Notes under the pieces: generated by a model
The model's database searches: none
Told to the model about the DNA's origin: nothing
Seen by the model: only the letters and a program-made list of their open reading frames with translations
Made by a program: the position numbers and the translations under genes
Shown here: in pieces, positions 43,179 through 51,448 of the stretch
How the letters are laid out: the number at the start of each line of letters is the position of its first letter
Position numbering within the stretch: position 1 is the first letter of the stretch
Assembly (NCBI GenBank): GCA_029979265.1
Contig: JAPOHW010000002.1
Coordinates: 88,552-152,551 of the forward strand
Length of the DNA: 64,000 nucleotides
Source: Actinomycetota bacterium
GTDB taxonomy: Bacteria; Actinomycetota; Acidimicrobiia; Acidimicrobiales; Aldehydirespiratoraceae
Direction of reading: 5' to 3'

Positions 43179-43232
43179 GTGACCGCCAACCAGACCGGCG
43201 TTCAGCTGATCGAACGACGAGGGTCGCTGTGA
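43179..43232 (+). CDS. 17-residue leader ORF overlapping the dipeptidase start
   Basis: GTG at 43179 has a strong ribosome site (AGGGAG, 43167-43172, 6-nt spacing) and encodes MTANQTGVQLIERRGSL followed by TGA at 43230-43232. The stop overlaps the GTG start of the next gene as GTGA. The ribosome site is better placed for this ORF than for the dipeptidase. It could be a translational-coupling leader peptide. Coding status is unproven. Confidence 0.4.
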   Translation: MTANQTGVQLIERRGSL

Positions 43233-44203
43233 GCGTCACCGGTGCGCCGATGGTCATCGACGGACTCCAGATCAACGACTGGTCGCGCCCCGTTGTCGAA
43301 GAGGTCCGGTCGGGCGGTGTCGACATCGTTCACGCCACCGTCGGCGTGTGGGAAGACACCGCTGCGACCTTCACCCGGGTCGGGGCCTTTCGACATCTGT
43401 GCCGAATGAACGACGACATCATTCGGATCGTTCGCACGGTCGACGACATGCACGCAGCGAAAGCCGACGGCGTGCTCGGTGTGGTACTCGGATTTCAGAA
43501 CAGCTCGATGATCGGCGACGACCCGGAGATGGTCGGCATGTTCGCCGACATCGGCATCCGCATCGTCCAACTCACCTACAACATCGCCAACCACCTCGGA
43601 TCGAGCTGCTACGAACCGGTCGATGCCGGCCTCACCCGAGCCGGGCACCGCATGGTCGAGGCATTCGACCGCGAGGGGGTCTTGATCGACATCAGTCATG
43701 TCGGAAACGTCACCGGTCGCGACGCCTGCGAGGCGTCGCAGAACCCGATCGCCATCACCCACGGGAATCCTTCCTCGTTCTGTGAGGCACCTCGGAACAA
43801 GCCGATGGATCTCATCGAGGCCGTCGCGGCCCGGGGCGGCATCATCGGTTGCACCTTCTACCCACTCTTCGCAGGGGGTGCCGGCACGACGCGCAACGAG
43901 TACTGCGGAATGCTCTACGACTTGGCCGAACGGATCGGCATCGACCATGTTGCGATCGGCACCGATGCCGTACTCGGCTGGGCGCCCGACGCGCTCGGGT
44001 GGATGCGCAGCGGCCGGTGGGACCGTCCGGCCAAGCCGAGCGAGATCCCCGAGTTCCCCGACTGGTTCGACTGGTTCCAGGGACCGAAGGACTTTCCGAA
44101 TCTGGCCGAGGGTCTGATCAAGGTGGGATTCTCCGACGAGGATCGCAACAAGATCCTGGGCGGCAACTGGCTCCGGCTCTTCGGAACGGTCTTCACGTCA
44201 TAG
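43229..44203 (+). CDS. M19-like (membrane dipeptidase family) hydrolase lacking the N-terminal HxD
   Basis: The 324-residue protein has the M19 barrel with DISHVGN and AITHGNPSS metal/active-site histidines and IGTDAVLG near 245. The usual first metal motif DGHND near the N-terminus reads IDGLQIND, so the HxD pair is missing. This variant resembles the dipeptidase-like protein found in dimethylglycine/choline catabolic loci of Pseudomonas (from memory). GTG at 43229 is favoured by overlap with the leader ORF; ATG at 43250 is the alternative. No signal peptide, so it is cytoplasmic despite the family name. Converges with the Ldh gene. Confidence 0.83.
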   Translation: MSVTGAPMVIDGLQINDWSRPVVEEVRSGGVDIVHATVGVWEDTAATFTRVGAFRHLCRMNDDIIRIVRTVDDMHAAKADGVLGVVLGFQNSSMIGDDPEMVGMFADIGIRIVQLTYNIANHLGSSCYEPVDAGLTRAGHRMVEAFDREGVLIDISHVGNVTGRDACEASQNPIAITHGNPSSFCEAPRNKPMDLIEAVAARGGIIGCTFYPLFAGGAGTTRNEYCGMLYDLAERIGIDHVAIGTDAVLGWAPDALGWMRSGRWDRPAKPSEIPEFPDWFDWFQGPKDFPNLAEGLIKVGFSDEDRNKILGGNWLRLFGTVFTS

Positions 44204-44258
44204 TGGTCGGGTCCCGGTGGTCGGGCCCGGTCGACAGGCACGTTCAGCGGCGCCGGAA

Positions 44259-45251
44259 TCAAGGGGAGGCGAGCCCCTGGAGGAGCCTCCAGGTTGCGTC
44301 ATCGACATCCACCGCCTCGGGCAGGGCAGTCGGTACCCCGGGAAGGCGGGCACCCGGCTGTTCGGCGACGGTTGCGGCAAGCGCCTCGATGCGATCGTGG
44401 AAGCCAGCACCCGCATACCCGCCCGGGTCGATCAGGACGTAGAACTGGCCGAGGTCGTGGGGGCCTCCCTCGACCGCCTTCAGCGGTTCCATGTCCCAGC
44501 TCGAGACCCCTGCCGTCAGTGCCGACGCGAGGACTTCGACCATCAGGCCGATCCCGTACCCCTTGTAGCCACCGGCAGACACGAGCGAGCCCTGGAGGGC
44601 GGCATGGGGGTCGGTGGTCGGTTCGCCCTTCGCATCGACCGCCCAACCAAGGGGGATCGCCTCGCCGGCAGCGGCCGCCATCGTGATCTTGCCCAGCGCC
44701 ACAGCACTGGTGGAAAAGTCCCACTGGAAGGCGACGCCCCCGGCGCGGCCGGGAACCGCCATCGCGAACGGATTGGTCCCGAGCAGTGGTTTCACGCCCC
44801 CCGGGGGCGCAACGCGCGCGGTGGAATTGGTGGCACCGATGGCAATCAGACCGGCTTCGGCGAACTGCTCGGTGAAGTACCCCAGCGACGTACACGTGTG
44901 GCTGTGTTCGATCGAGTACCCGCACACGCCGCCGTCTTTCGCCGCACCGACCGCCTCGTCGAACCCCGCCGCAAATGCGGGCTGGGCAAAGCCGAACCGG
45001 GCGTCGACACGCACAGCACCCGCCTTCGCATGGGTGACGACCGGCTTGACGGCGCCGTTCACACGGCCCGACACCAGCTGTCGGCAGTATGACTCGACGT
45101 AATAGAGGCCGCAGATCTTGTTGCCCTTGGCCTCGGCCGTCCGCACCGCTCGGGCGACCGACGCAGCGACCGCCGACGTCGCCCCATGGGCTTGGAGTGC
45201 GACGGCGACGGTCGACTCGATCTCGGTCAGTGCGATCTTTGGCACGAACAC
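44259..45251 (-). CDS. Ldh-family (malate/L-lactate dehydrogenase type) oxidoreductase with substituted catalytic motif
   Basis: NAD(P)H-dependent family that includes malate dehydrogenase Mdh2, ureidoglycolate dehydrogenase and the imine reductase DpkA. The 330-residue protein has [15 protein letters not shown] in place of SHHFGxxGYY, TNPFAMAVP (cofactor region) and [15 protein letters not shown], all family elements. The N-terminal SHGxxR, which supplies the catalytic His and substrate Arg, reads ICGLYY (46-51), so Cys47 and Tyr51 replace them. Start GTG at 45251, or GTG at 45245. It is divergent from pgi. Substrate unknown; a keto- or imino-acid is likely. Confidence 0.83.
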   Translation of the reverse strand: MFVPKIALTEIESTVAVALQAHGATSAVAASVARAVRTAEAKGNKICGLYYVESYCRQLVSGRVNGAVKPVVTHAKAGAVRVDARFGFAQPAFAAGFDEAVGAAKDGGVCGYSIEHSHTCTSLGYFTEQFAEAGLIAIGATNSTARVAPPGGVKPLLGTNPFAMAVPGRAGGVAFQWDFSTSAVALGKITMAAAAGEAIPLGWAVDAKGEPTTDPHAALQGSLVSAGGYKGYGIGLMVEVLASALTAGVSSWDMEPLKAVEGGPHDLGQFYVLIDPGGYAGAGFHDRIEALAATVAEQPGARLPGVPTALPEAVDVDDATWRLLQGLASP

Positions 45252-45343
45252 GAGCTTGTCACACCCCGGACACGGTCGGTCGATCGGGCGGGTCGGTGCC
45301 GTGGGTCACCGGGCCGACGGTTCGTGAACGCCAGACTGGACCG

Positions 45344-46981
45344 GTGGACCTCACCAAGACGCATGCTTGGCGCTCGTTGGAACAGCACGCTGCGACCGTC
45401 GAGCGGTTGGACCTCCGCCAGCTCTTCGGCACCGACCCCGACCGGGTCGATCGGATGACGCACTCGTGCGGCGACATGACGGTCGACTGGTCGAAGCATT
45501 TGCTCACACCGGCCATCGTCGACGACCTCCTTGCCCTCGCGGCGCAGTCCGAACTCGCCGCCAAGATCGCCGCCATGATGCGCGGCGATCGCATCAACAC
45601 GACCGAGGACCGGGCCGTGCTGCACACCGCACTGCGAGCTCCCCTCGACACCGCCGTCATGGTCGACGGCGCCGATGTCATGCCAGCCGTGCGGGCGGTG
45701 CTGGACCGGATGGCCACGTTCAGCGAGCGGGTCCGGACCGGCGACTGGCTCGGTGCGACGGGACGCCCGGTCGACACCGTGGTGAACATCGGAATCGGCG
45801 GATCAGATCTCGGCCCCGTCATGGCCTACGAAGCGCTCGCTGCCTTTCGTCACCCGCGGCTCGAGTGCCGCTTCGTCAGCAATGTCGACGGCAGTGATCT
45901 GGTTGCGGCCCTGGCCGACCTCGATCCGGCCACGACGCTCTTCGTGATCTCGTCGAAGACATTCACGACCCAGGAAACCCTCGCCAACGCACGCTCGGCC
46001 CGGGCCTGGCTCACCGGTGCCTTGGGAGATGATGCCGTTGCGACGCACTTCGCCGCAGTGTCGACCAACACCGCCGAGGTAGCGAGCTTCGGGATCGACA
46101 CCGACAACATGTTCGGCTTCTGGGATTGGGTCGGAGGTCGATACTCGCTCGACTCGGCGATCGGGCTTTCCCTGATGATCGCAATCGGTGCTGCCGGGTT
46201 TCGCGAGATGCTCGCCGGGTTTCGGACCGTGGACGAACACTTCGCGTCGGCACCCCTCAGCGAGAACGTGCCCGCATTGCTCGGACTGATCGCCGTCTGG
46301 TACCGGACGTTCTGCGGGCTGCAGAGTCGCGCGATCCTCCCCTATTCGCGAGCGCTGCACCGATTCCCGGCGTACCTCCAGCAACTCGACATGGAAAGCA
46401 ACGGCAAGCGGGTCCGGCTCAACGGCGACCCCGTGTCGTACGAGACCGGCCCGGTCATCTGGGGGGAGCCGGGAACCAACGGCCAACACTCCTTTCATCA
46501 GCTGCTCCACCAGGGCACGACGGTTGTGCCAGCCGACTTCATCGTGTTCGCGGCGCCCGATCACCGCACTGGAGCGTTCGTGGGCATCGAGGCTCACCAC
46601 GACCTCTTGGTGGCGAACTGTCTCGCCCAGAGCGAAGCGCTTGCCTTTGGCAAGAACGCCGCCGAAGTGGCCGAAACCGAACCAGATCCGACGCTCGTGT
46701 CGCACCGGACGTTTCCCGGCAACCGCCCGTCGACCACCATCATGGCCCCTGCCCTCACGCCGTCGCTGCTCGGTCAACTCGTTGCGCTGTACGAGCACCA
46801 CGTGTTCACCCAGGGCGTCGTCTGGGGTATCAACAGCTTCGATCAGTGGGGGGTCGAGCTTGGCAAGAGCCTTGCGACGGCGATGATCCCCGAGCTCACG
46901 GCCGACGCCGCACCCGAGCTCGCGCACGATGCAAGCACCAACGCCCTCATCGAGCGGTATCGGTCCATGCGGCGCCGCTAG
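45344..46981 (+). CDS. pgi: glucose-6-phosphate isomerase
   Basis: Interconverts glucose-6-phosphate and fructose-6-phosphate in glycolysis/gluconeogenesis. The 545 residues carry [11 protein letters not shown] near 147, the sugar-phosphate loop [12 protein letters not shown], and [18 protein letters not shown] with the catalytic glutamate and histidine. Length matches the long bacterial/eukaryotic type. Start is GTG at 45344. Its TAG stop at 46979-46981 shares CTAG with the TAG stop of the convergent ABC gene, so the two reading frames overlap tail to tail by 4 nt. Confidence 0.96.
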   Translation: MDLTKTHAWRSLEQHAATVERLDLRQLFGTDPDRVDRMTHSCGDMTVDWSKHLLTPAIVDDLLALAAQSELAAKIAAMMRGDRINTTEDRAVLHTALRAPLDTAVMVDGADVMPAVRAVLDRMATFSERVRTGDWLGATGRPVDTVVNIGIGGSDLGPVMAYEALAAFRHPRLECRFVSNVDGSDLVAALADLDPATTLFVISSKTFTTQETLANARSARAWLTGALGDDAVATHFAAVSTNTAEVASFGIDTDNMFGFWDWVGGRYSLDSAIGLSLMIAIGAAGFREMLAGFRTVDEHFASAPLSENVPALLGLIAVWYRTFCGLQSRAILPYSRALHRFPAYLQQLDMESNGKRVRLNGDPVSYETGPVIWGEPGTNGQHSFHQLLHQGTTVVPADFIVFAAPDHRTGAFVGIEAHHDLLVANCLAQSEALAFGKNAAEVAETEPDPTLVSHRTFPGNRPSTTIMAPALTPSLLGQLVALYEHHVFTQGVVWGINSFDQWGVELGKSLATAMIPELTADAAPELAHDASTNALIERYRSMRRR

Positions 46982-47673
46982 GAGTCAGCCTGGTCCACCG
47001 ACGAGAGCCGTCCATCGGCCAGGGTGAACACCCGATCGGCATGAGCGATCGGCACCGCATCGTGGGTTGCGATCAGCGCAGCCACCCCGTGGGTCTCGAC
47101 CAACGCTGCGAGAACCTCCACGATCTCGCCCCCGGTGCGGGAGTCGAGTTGCCCAGTCGGTTCGTCGGCCAGCAGGACCCGCGGGCGGTTGGCCAACGCC
47201 CGGGCAATCGCCACTCGCTGCTGTTCCCCTCCCGAAAGTTCGCCGGGACGATGGACAGCGCGATGACCGAGGCCCACGAGTTCGAGCAACGTGCGGGCCC
47301 GTTCGATGCGTTCGGCCGGATCGCGTCCCTCGAGACGCATGGGGAGTTCCACGTTCTCGGCCGCCGAGAGCGATGGGAGCAGGCCGAAGGCCTGGAAGAT
47401 GAACCCGAACTCGGCACGACGGGTAGCCGCAAGCTCGGGTTCAGTGAGGTCGGCAAGATCGACACCGCCGATCCGCACCGACCCGGAACTGGGACGGTCG
47501 AGTCCTCCCAACAGGTTGAGCAGTGTCGTCTTGCCCGACCCGGAGCGGCCCTTGACCACGGCAAACGAACCCTGATCGAGTGCAAGGTCGATCTTGCGGA
47601 CCGCTTCCACCTCACCTGCCGGTGTCGGATAGCGCTTCGAGAGTGCCGTCGCTTCGACAATGGGCGTGGTCAT
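46978..47673 (-). CDS. ABC transporter ATP-binding protein, MacB/LolD type
   Basis: ATPase of 231 residues with Walker A GRSGSGKT (42-49), signature LSGGEQ, Walker B LLADEP and the H-loop THD. This subclass (MacB/LolD/FtsE-like) works with FtsX-type permeases as mechanotransmission machines rather than as classical importers. It overlaps the upstream ATPase gene by 4 nt and is the last gene of the four-gene set. It is a single-domain ATPase and could pair with the second ATPase as a heterodimer. Confidence 0.92.
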   Translation of the reverse strand: MTTPIVEATALSKRYPTPAGEVEAVRKIDLALDQGSFAVVKGRSGSGKTTLLNLLGGLDRPSSGSVRIGGVDLADLTEPELAATRRAEFGFIFQAFGLLPSLSAAENVELPMRLEGRDPAERIERARTLLELVGLGHRAVHRPGELSGGEQQRVAIARALANRPRVLLADEPTGQLDSRTGGEIVEVLAALVETHGVAALIATHDAVPIAHADRVFTLADGRLSSVDQADS

Positions 47674-48656
47674 CGGCTCGAATCCTCAGGTGGGGCCCAG
47701 GCGTCAGATTCTGCTTCGCTGACCGGCCGATCGGGCCACACGTTCACGCGGTCGGGTTCGAGCGTGAGTCGGACACGCTGGTCGAGGTCGAGCGCGTCGA
47801 TGTACTCGCCGGGCAACTGAAGACGACCGGCCCGATCGAGCACTGCGAACTCCTCGGTCACAACCTTCTTCGATCCGTCGGCGGATGTCATGGACCGTTG
47901 CACCGTCTCCGAACTCGTTCGGCCATCGCGGATCAGCACCGTGCGCGCTGCCTGCGCCGCGAGCGTCTGATCATGGGTCACCACGACAACCGTCACCCCG
48001 TCTCGTCGATTGATCTCTCGGAGCACATCGACGACCTCAGTGGCGGTCTCGGAGTCGAGTTCACCGGTCGGTTCATCGGCAAAGAGGACGCGGGGCCGAT
48101 TGGCGAGCGCGGTGGCGATTGCAACCCGTTGCTGCTCGCCACCGGAAAGTTGCGCAGGCCGATGGTCGTACCGGTCGGCCAACCCGACCTGGTCGAGCAA
48201 CGCACGAGCGAGACGTCGACGACCGGCACGAGGATGCCCGCTGAGACGCATCGGCAAGCCGACGTTCTCCTCGGCGGTGAGGTACGGGACCAGGTTCTTG
48301 GCAGTCTGCTGCCAGACGAACCCGACCTCGTGGCGACGAAAGCGCGTTCGTTCCCGCACCGACATGTCCACCAGGTTCTGGCCGCCGACCCGTGCTGCGC
48401 CTGCAGTCGGGCTCACGAGCCCGGCGAGGACACCCAACAGCGTCGACTTGCCACTGCCAGAGGCCCCGACGATCGCCACGAACTCGCCCTGCTGCACGAC
48501 GAGGTCGAGACCCTGCAGCGCAATGACTTCGATGTCCTCCTGCTGGTAGATCTTGACCAAGTTGTCGCAGACGATCACGGCTTCACCGCCGAACACCGCA
48601 TGCTCGGCATCGCGGGCTCGGCGCTCAAGCGCGTCATAGTGCAGCGGTTGGGTCAT
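47670..48656 (-). CDS. ABC transporter ATP-binding protein with an AbrB-like C-terminal extension
   Basis: The 328-residue protein has Walker A GASGSGKS (64-71), Q-loop WQQ, signature LSGGEQ (170-175) and Walker B LFADEP (191-196), so the ATPase is intact. The N-terminal 25 residues are charged. Residues about 270-308 (VLDRAGRLQLPGEYIDALDL and following) resemble the swapped-hairpin fold of AbrB/SpoVT domains, unusual on an ABC ATPase. ATG at 48656 is chosen because TQPLHYDALERRAR follows directly and the frame upstream is inside the permease gene. One-base overlap with the permease stop. Confidence 0.9.
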   Translation of the reverse strand: MTQPLHYDALERRARDAEHAVFGGEAVIVCDNLVKIYQQEDIEVIALQGLDLVVQQGEFVAIVGASGSGKSTLLGVLAGLVSPTAGAARVGGQNLVDMSVRERTRFRRHEVGFVWQQTAKNLVPYLTAEENVGLPMRLSGHPRAGRRRLARALLDQVGLADRYDHRPAQLSGGEQQRVAIATALANRPRVLFADEPTGELDSETATEVVDVLREINRRDGVTVVVVTHDQTLAAQAARTVLIRDGRTSSETVQRSMTSADGSKKVVTEEFAVLDRAGRLQLPGEYIDALDLDQRVRLTLEPDRVNVWPDRPVSEAESDAWAPPEDSSR

Positions 48657-51448
48657 CAGCCGTTCCTTTCTCGCAACATCATGGCGTGATCGAGGCGGCG
48701 AATCGTGTGGACCGCTGACGCGACAGCAGCGGCGAGGGCGACAGCGATTCCGAGCACAATCAGTGCCAATGCCCCCCACGCGACGTCAATACCGGCAGAA
48801 ACCGTGCCATCGGAGAACGCCTCGAGGCTCAAGCTGGGTCCGAGAATCTGCACCGCAACCACCCCACCGCCCACACCGAGCATCGCCGCCCCGGCGAAGG
48901 TCGGTACCAACTCCGCGCATGCCATCTGGACCGACGTACGACGGGTTCCACCGAGGATCACTACCAGGCCAAGATCACGCCGACGGTCTCGGCCGTGCAC
49001 CGCTGTCGCGGCCATCGAACCAACCATCGCCAACGCCACGCCGCTGGCGGCAACGAATCTCAGTCCCCGTCTGGTCCACGTCGACAGCGGATCATCGGCC
49101 AGTTGATCGAACGCAGCAGCGCGAGTCGAGAGAACAACTGCCGGACGGCTGTCGAACGCACCGACGAGGGCGTCGATCACTTCCTGATCATCGATCAGCA
49201 CGAAGTCGGGTGATGCCTGCTGAGCGCTGGTTGCTGCGGCGAAGGCGGCACGGTCGACCACAACGGCTGAGACCCCGCTTCGAATGCCTTCTCGCTGCCC
49301 GCTCCGGCTTGTTGCCACCATCGGCACGACGAATCCGTTCAACTCGAGAACGAACGGCTCCCCAAGTTCGGGTAACCGAACTCCCCTCCACGGGCCGAGA
49401 AGTTCCACCTCCAGTGGTTCGCCGCCGAGTCCCGGTGGGGACAACCCGTCGAGAGCGACGAGATCTGCTGCAAATTGGCCACGCATTCCTTCGAACCACT
49501 GGGACGAAAGCGACACGCCGAACACCGCCTCTTCGTCGAGCACGGCGATGTCTTCGACGAGGTCGCGCGGGAGGGGAATCTGGGGCAGCGTCGACGCGAT
49601 TCTTGCTTCTGCACCGATGTGTTGGCGAGCCGCAGCGTGTTGTGCACTCTCGATCGATGACGCAAGCACAACAGCGACGACCGACAACGCCGTTGCCATC
49701 ACAACGGCCATCAACGGCCCACGCATGGTTCCGACGTTGGTGATCACTCGACGCAGCCCGACGAACCACACCACACCTTGCGAGCGACGCAACGGTCGTG
49801 CGGACAGGCGGGAAATCGGGCCCAGGAGATCGGTTCCGACCACCGCCACGATGACGATCAACACGAGCGGTGCAAGCATCAATGTCGGATCGAGATCACC
49901 GTCGACTGCGTCACTCACCCTCGTCTGTCGCCGCCGCAGCAACAACACGACAGCAAGTGCCAACCCGGTGAGGGCGACCCGGATCAGGACCTGACGCAGT
50001 GGCGGAAGTGGCGGGCGGAGGAAGCGGGCAAGCACGAATGCAGCCGAACCGAGCGACGCGAAGCCGACCGCCGCAACCATCGAGACGCTGCGGTCGGCCG
50101 TTGGGAAGACGACGATGGCGATGAGGACTCCGACCCCGGTGGGCGCTACCACGACGGCGGCTGCCGTCAACGCGTCGGCAACCACGAGTTGGACGCGCGA
50201 CGCACCGCGTGCGAACTGCAAGGCATCGACGCTCGAACGCCGAACGGCCTCAGCGCGGGCAAGGGTCGCAATGGCCACCACGACAGCTGCGACGAACGCC
50301 ACGGCAACCATCGACCAGACCTGCAGGGTCAGACGGCGCTGGGCAAGATGATCCTGGAGCAGGTCTGGTAGCTGCGTGACGACACGTGCGTCGGGCGGCG
50401 CAATGCGCTGCAGGTCGGCGACGAGCTCTTCGGAGTTCGTGTCCTCCACGAGTTCGGGATCGATCAGAAATCGCCACGAGAAGTCGAGGCCGGTACCGGG
50501 AGCCGTCGCTCGCAGTGACCGGTATTGCGAGGGGCCCAGGAGTCCGGCCGCGAAGACGAACTCGAAGTCGTTGTTCTCCCTGACCCGGGGTCGATGCAAC
50601 AGAACGTCGCCGAACCAGAACTCGTCGCTGCGGGGTGAGAGTTCGATGAGGCCCGACACCTCGACGATGATTCGAAGCTCACCGATGTCTCCGTGCGACG
50701 TTCGAAATCCCAATTGGGTCCAGTCGGGCCGAAGCATGAACCGGTCCCCAACCGTGAGCGGAACACCGTCGACGGCAACGCGGCGCCCGCCGAGGTCGAC
50801 GATTCGGCTACCGAGCGCACGCCCGAGCTCGTCTGCAGTGACCGACGTGATCGCCGTTTCGAACACCGGTAGGGCGACAACCCGACAGTCCTCTCCTTCG
50901 ACGGGATCGAACTGGTCCGGCTCCGGAACGCCTTCGGGACATTCCTCACCCTCGAGACGAGCCTCCGGCTCGCGCTCGGTCGGAAGCGATCCGTCGACGA
51001 GGGTCAGATGATCGTCGACATCGCTCTGCTGGCGGAACCGGAACGTTGGCGGGTAGCGCGCCGAAATCCCATCTGGGTAGGTCGATACGAGGAACTGCGG
51101 TGTGTCGAAGATCCACTGCTCATCGGAAACGAGCTCCAGGACCGATGGCGGAATGTGCTCGTCGCGGAGCTGTCCGCCCGTCCACTCGATGTTGCTGAAC
51201 GGCACACGCGGAGCGCCGGCACCGATCTCGCGTCGATCGGCGAACCGGATGTTTCGCTCATCAGGACTGGCCTCGGAGAGCGTGTTGCGCACATCGTCGA
51301 CCGCTGCGACCTCCAACACTGCGGGGCCTGAAGCAACGAACACGCCACCGATCAACACGACGCTTGCAATGACGAGACCAACTCGACGGGCATCGGCAAG
51401 TTGGCGCAGCCAAACGTGCCCACCGAGCCGTCCTGGCAACGTGAACAT
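48656..51448 (-). CDS. FtsX-like permease, large ectodomain (931-residue type)
   Basis: About 930 residues. One helix near the N-terminus (about 25-48) is followed by a large extracytoplasmic domain to about 355, then three helices, a central cytoplasmic/helix region with three further helices, a second extracytoplasmic domain (about 610-770) and a final three-helix FtsX block (about 785-920). This two-core FtsX architecture matches actinobacterial ABC permeases fed by MacB-type ATPases. ATG at 51448 or GTG one codon earlier. It overlaps neighbouring genes by 1 and 3 nt. Substrate unknown; cell-envelope lipid or lipoprotein handling is the family norm. Confidence 0.86.
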   Translation of the reverse strand: MFTLPGRLGGHVWLRQLADARRVGLVIASVVLIGGVFVASGPAVLEVAAVDDVRNTLSEASPDERNIRFADRREIGAGAPRVPFSNIEWTGGQLRDEHIPPSVLELVSDEQWIFDTPQFLVSTYPDGISARYPPTFRFRQQSDVDDHLTLVDGSLPTEREPEARLEGEECPEGVPEPDQFDPVEGEDCRVVALPVFETAITSVTADELGRALGSRIVDLGGRRVAVDGVPLTVGDRFMLRPDWTQLGFRTSHGDIGELRIIVEVSGLIELSPRSDEFWFGDVLLHRPRVRENNDFEFVFAAGLLGPSQYRSLRATAPGTGLDFSWRFLIDPELVEDTNSEELVADLQRIAPPDARVVTQLPDLLQDHLAQRRLTLQVWSMVAVAFVAAVVVAIATLARAEAVRRSSVDALQFARGASRVQLVVADALTAAAVVVAPTGVGVLIAIVVFPTADRSVSMVAAVGFASLGSAAFVLARFLRPPLPPLRQVLIRVALTGLALAVVLLLRRRQTRVSDAVDGDLDPTLMLAPLVLIVIVAVVGTDLLGPISRLSARPLRRSQGVVWFVGLRRVITNVGTMRGPLMAVVMATALSVVAVVLASSIESAQHAAARQHIGAEARIASTLPQIPLPRDLVEDIAVLDEEAVFGVSLSSQWFEGMRGQFAADLVALDGLSPPGLGGEPLEVELLGPWRGVRLPELGEPFVLELNGFVVPMVATSRSGQREGIRSGVSAVVVDRAAFAAATSAQQASPDFVLIDDQEVIDALVGAFDSRPAVVLSTRAAAFDQLADDPLSTWTRRGLRFVAASGVALAMVGSMAATAVHGRDRRRDLGLVVILGGTRRTSVQMACAELVPTFAGAAMLGVGGGVVAVQILGPSLSLEAFSDGTVSAGIDVAWGALALIVLGIAVALAAAVASAVHTIRRLDHAMMLRERNG

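Noticed and set aside
44204-44258. GC-rich stretch between convergent dipeptidase and Ldh genes as a bidirectional terminator
   Set aside because: Contains repeated GGTCGGG/CCCGG elements but no convincing stem with a T-tract on either strand.
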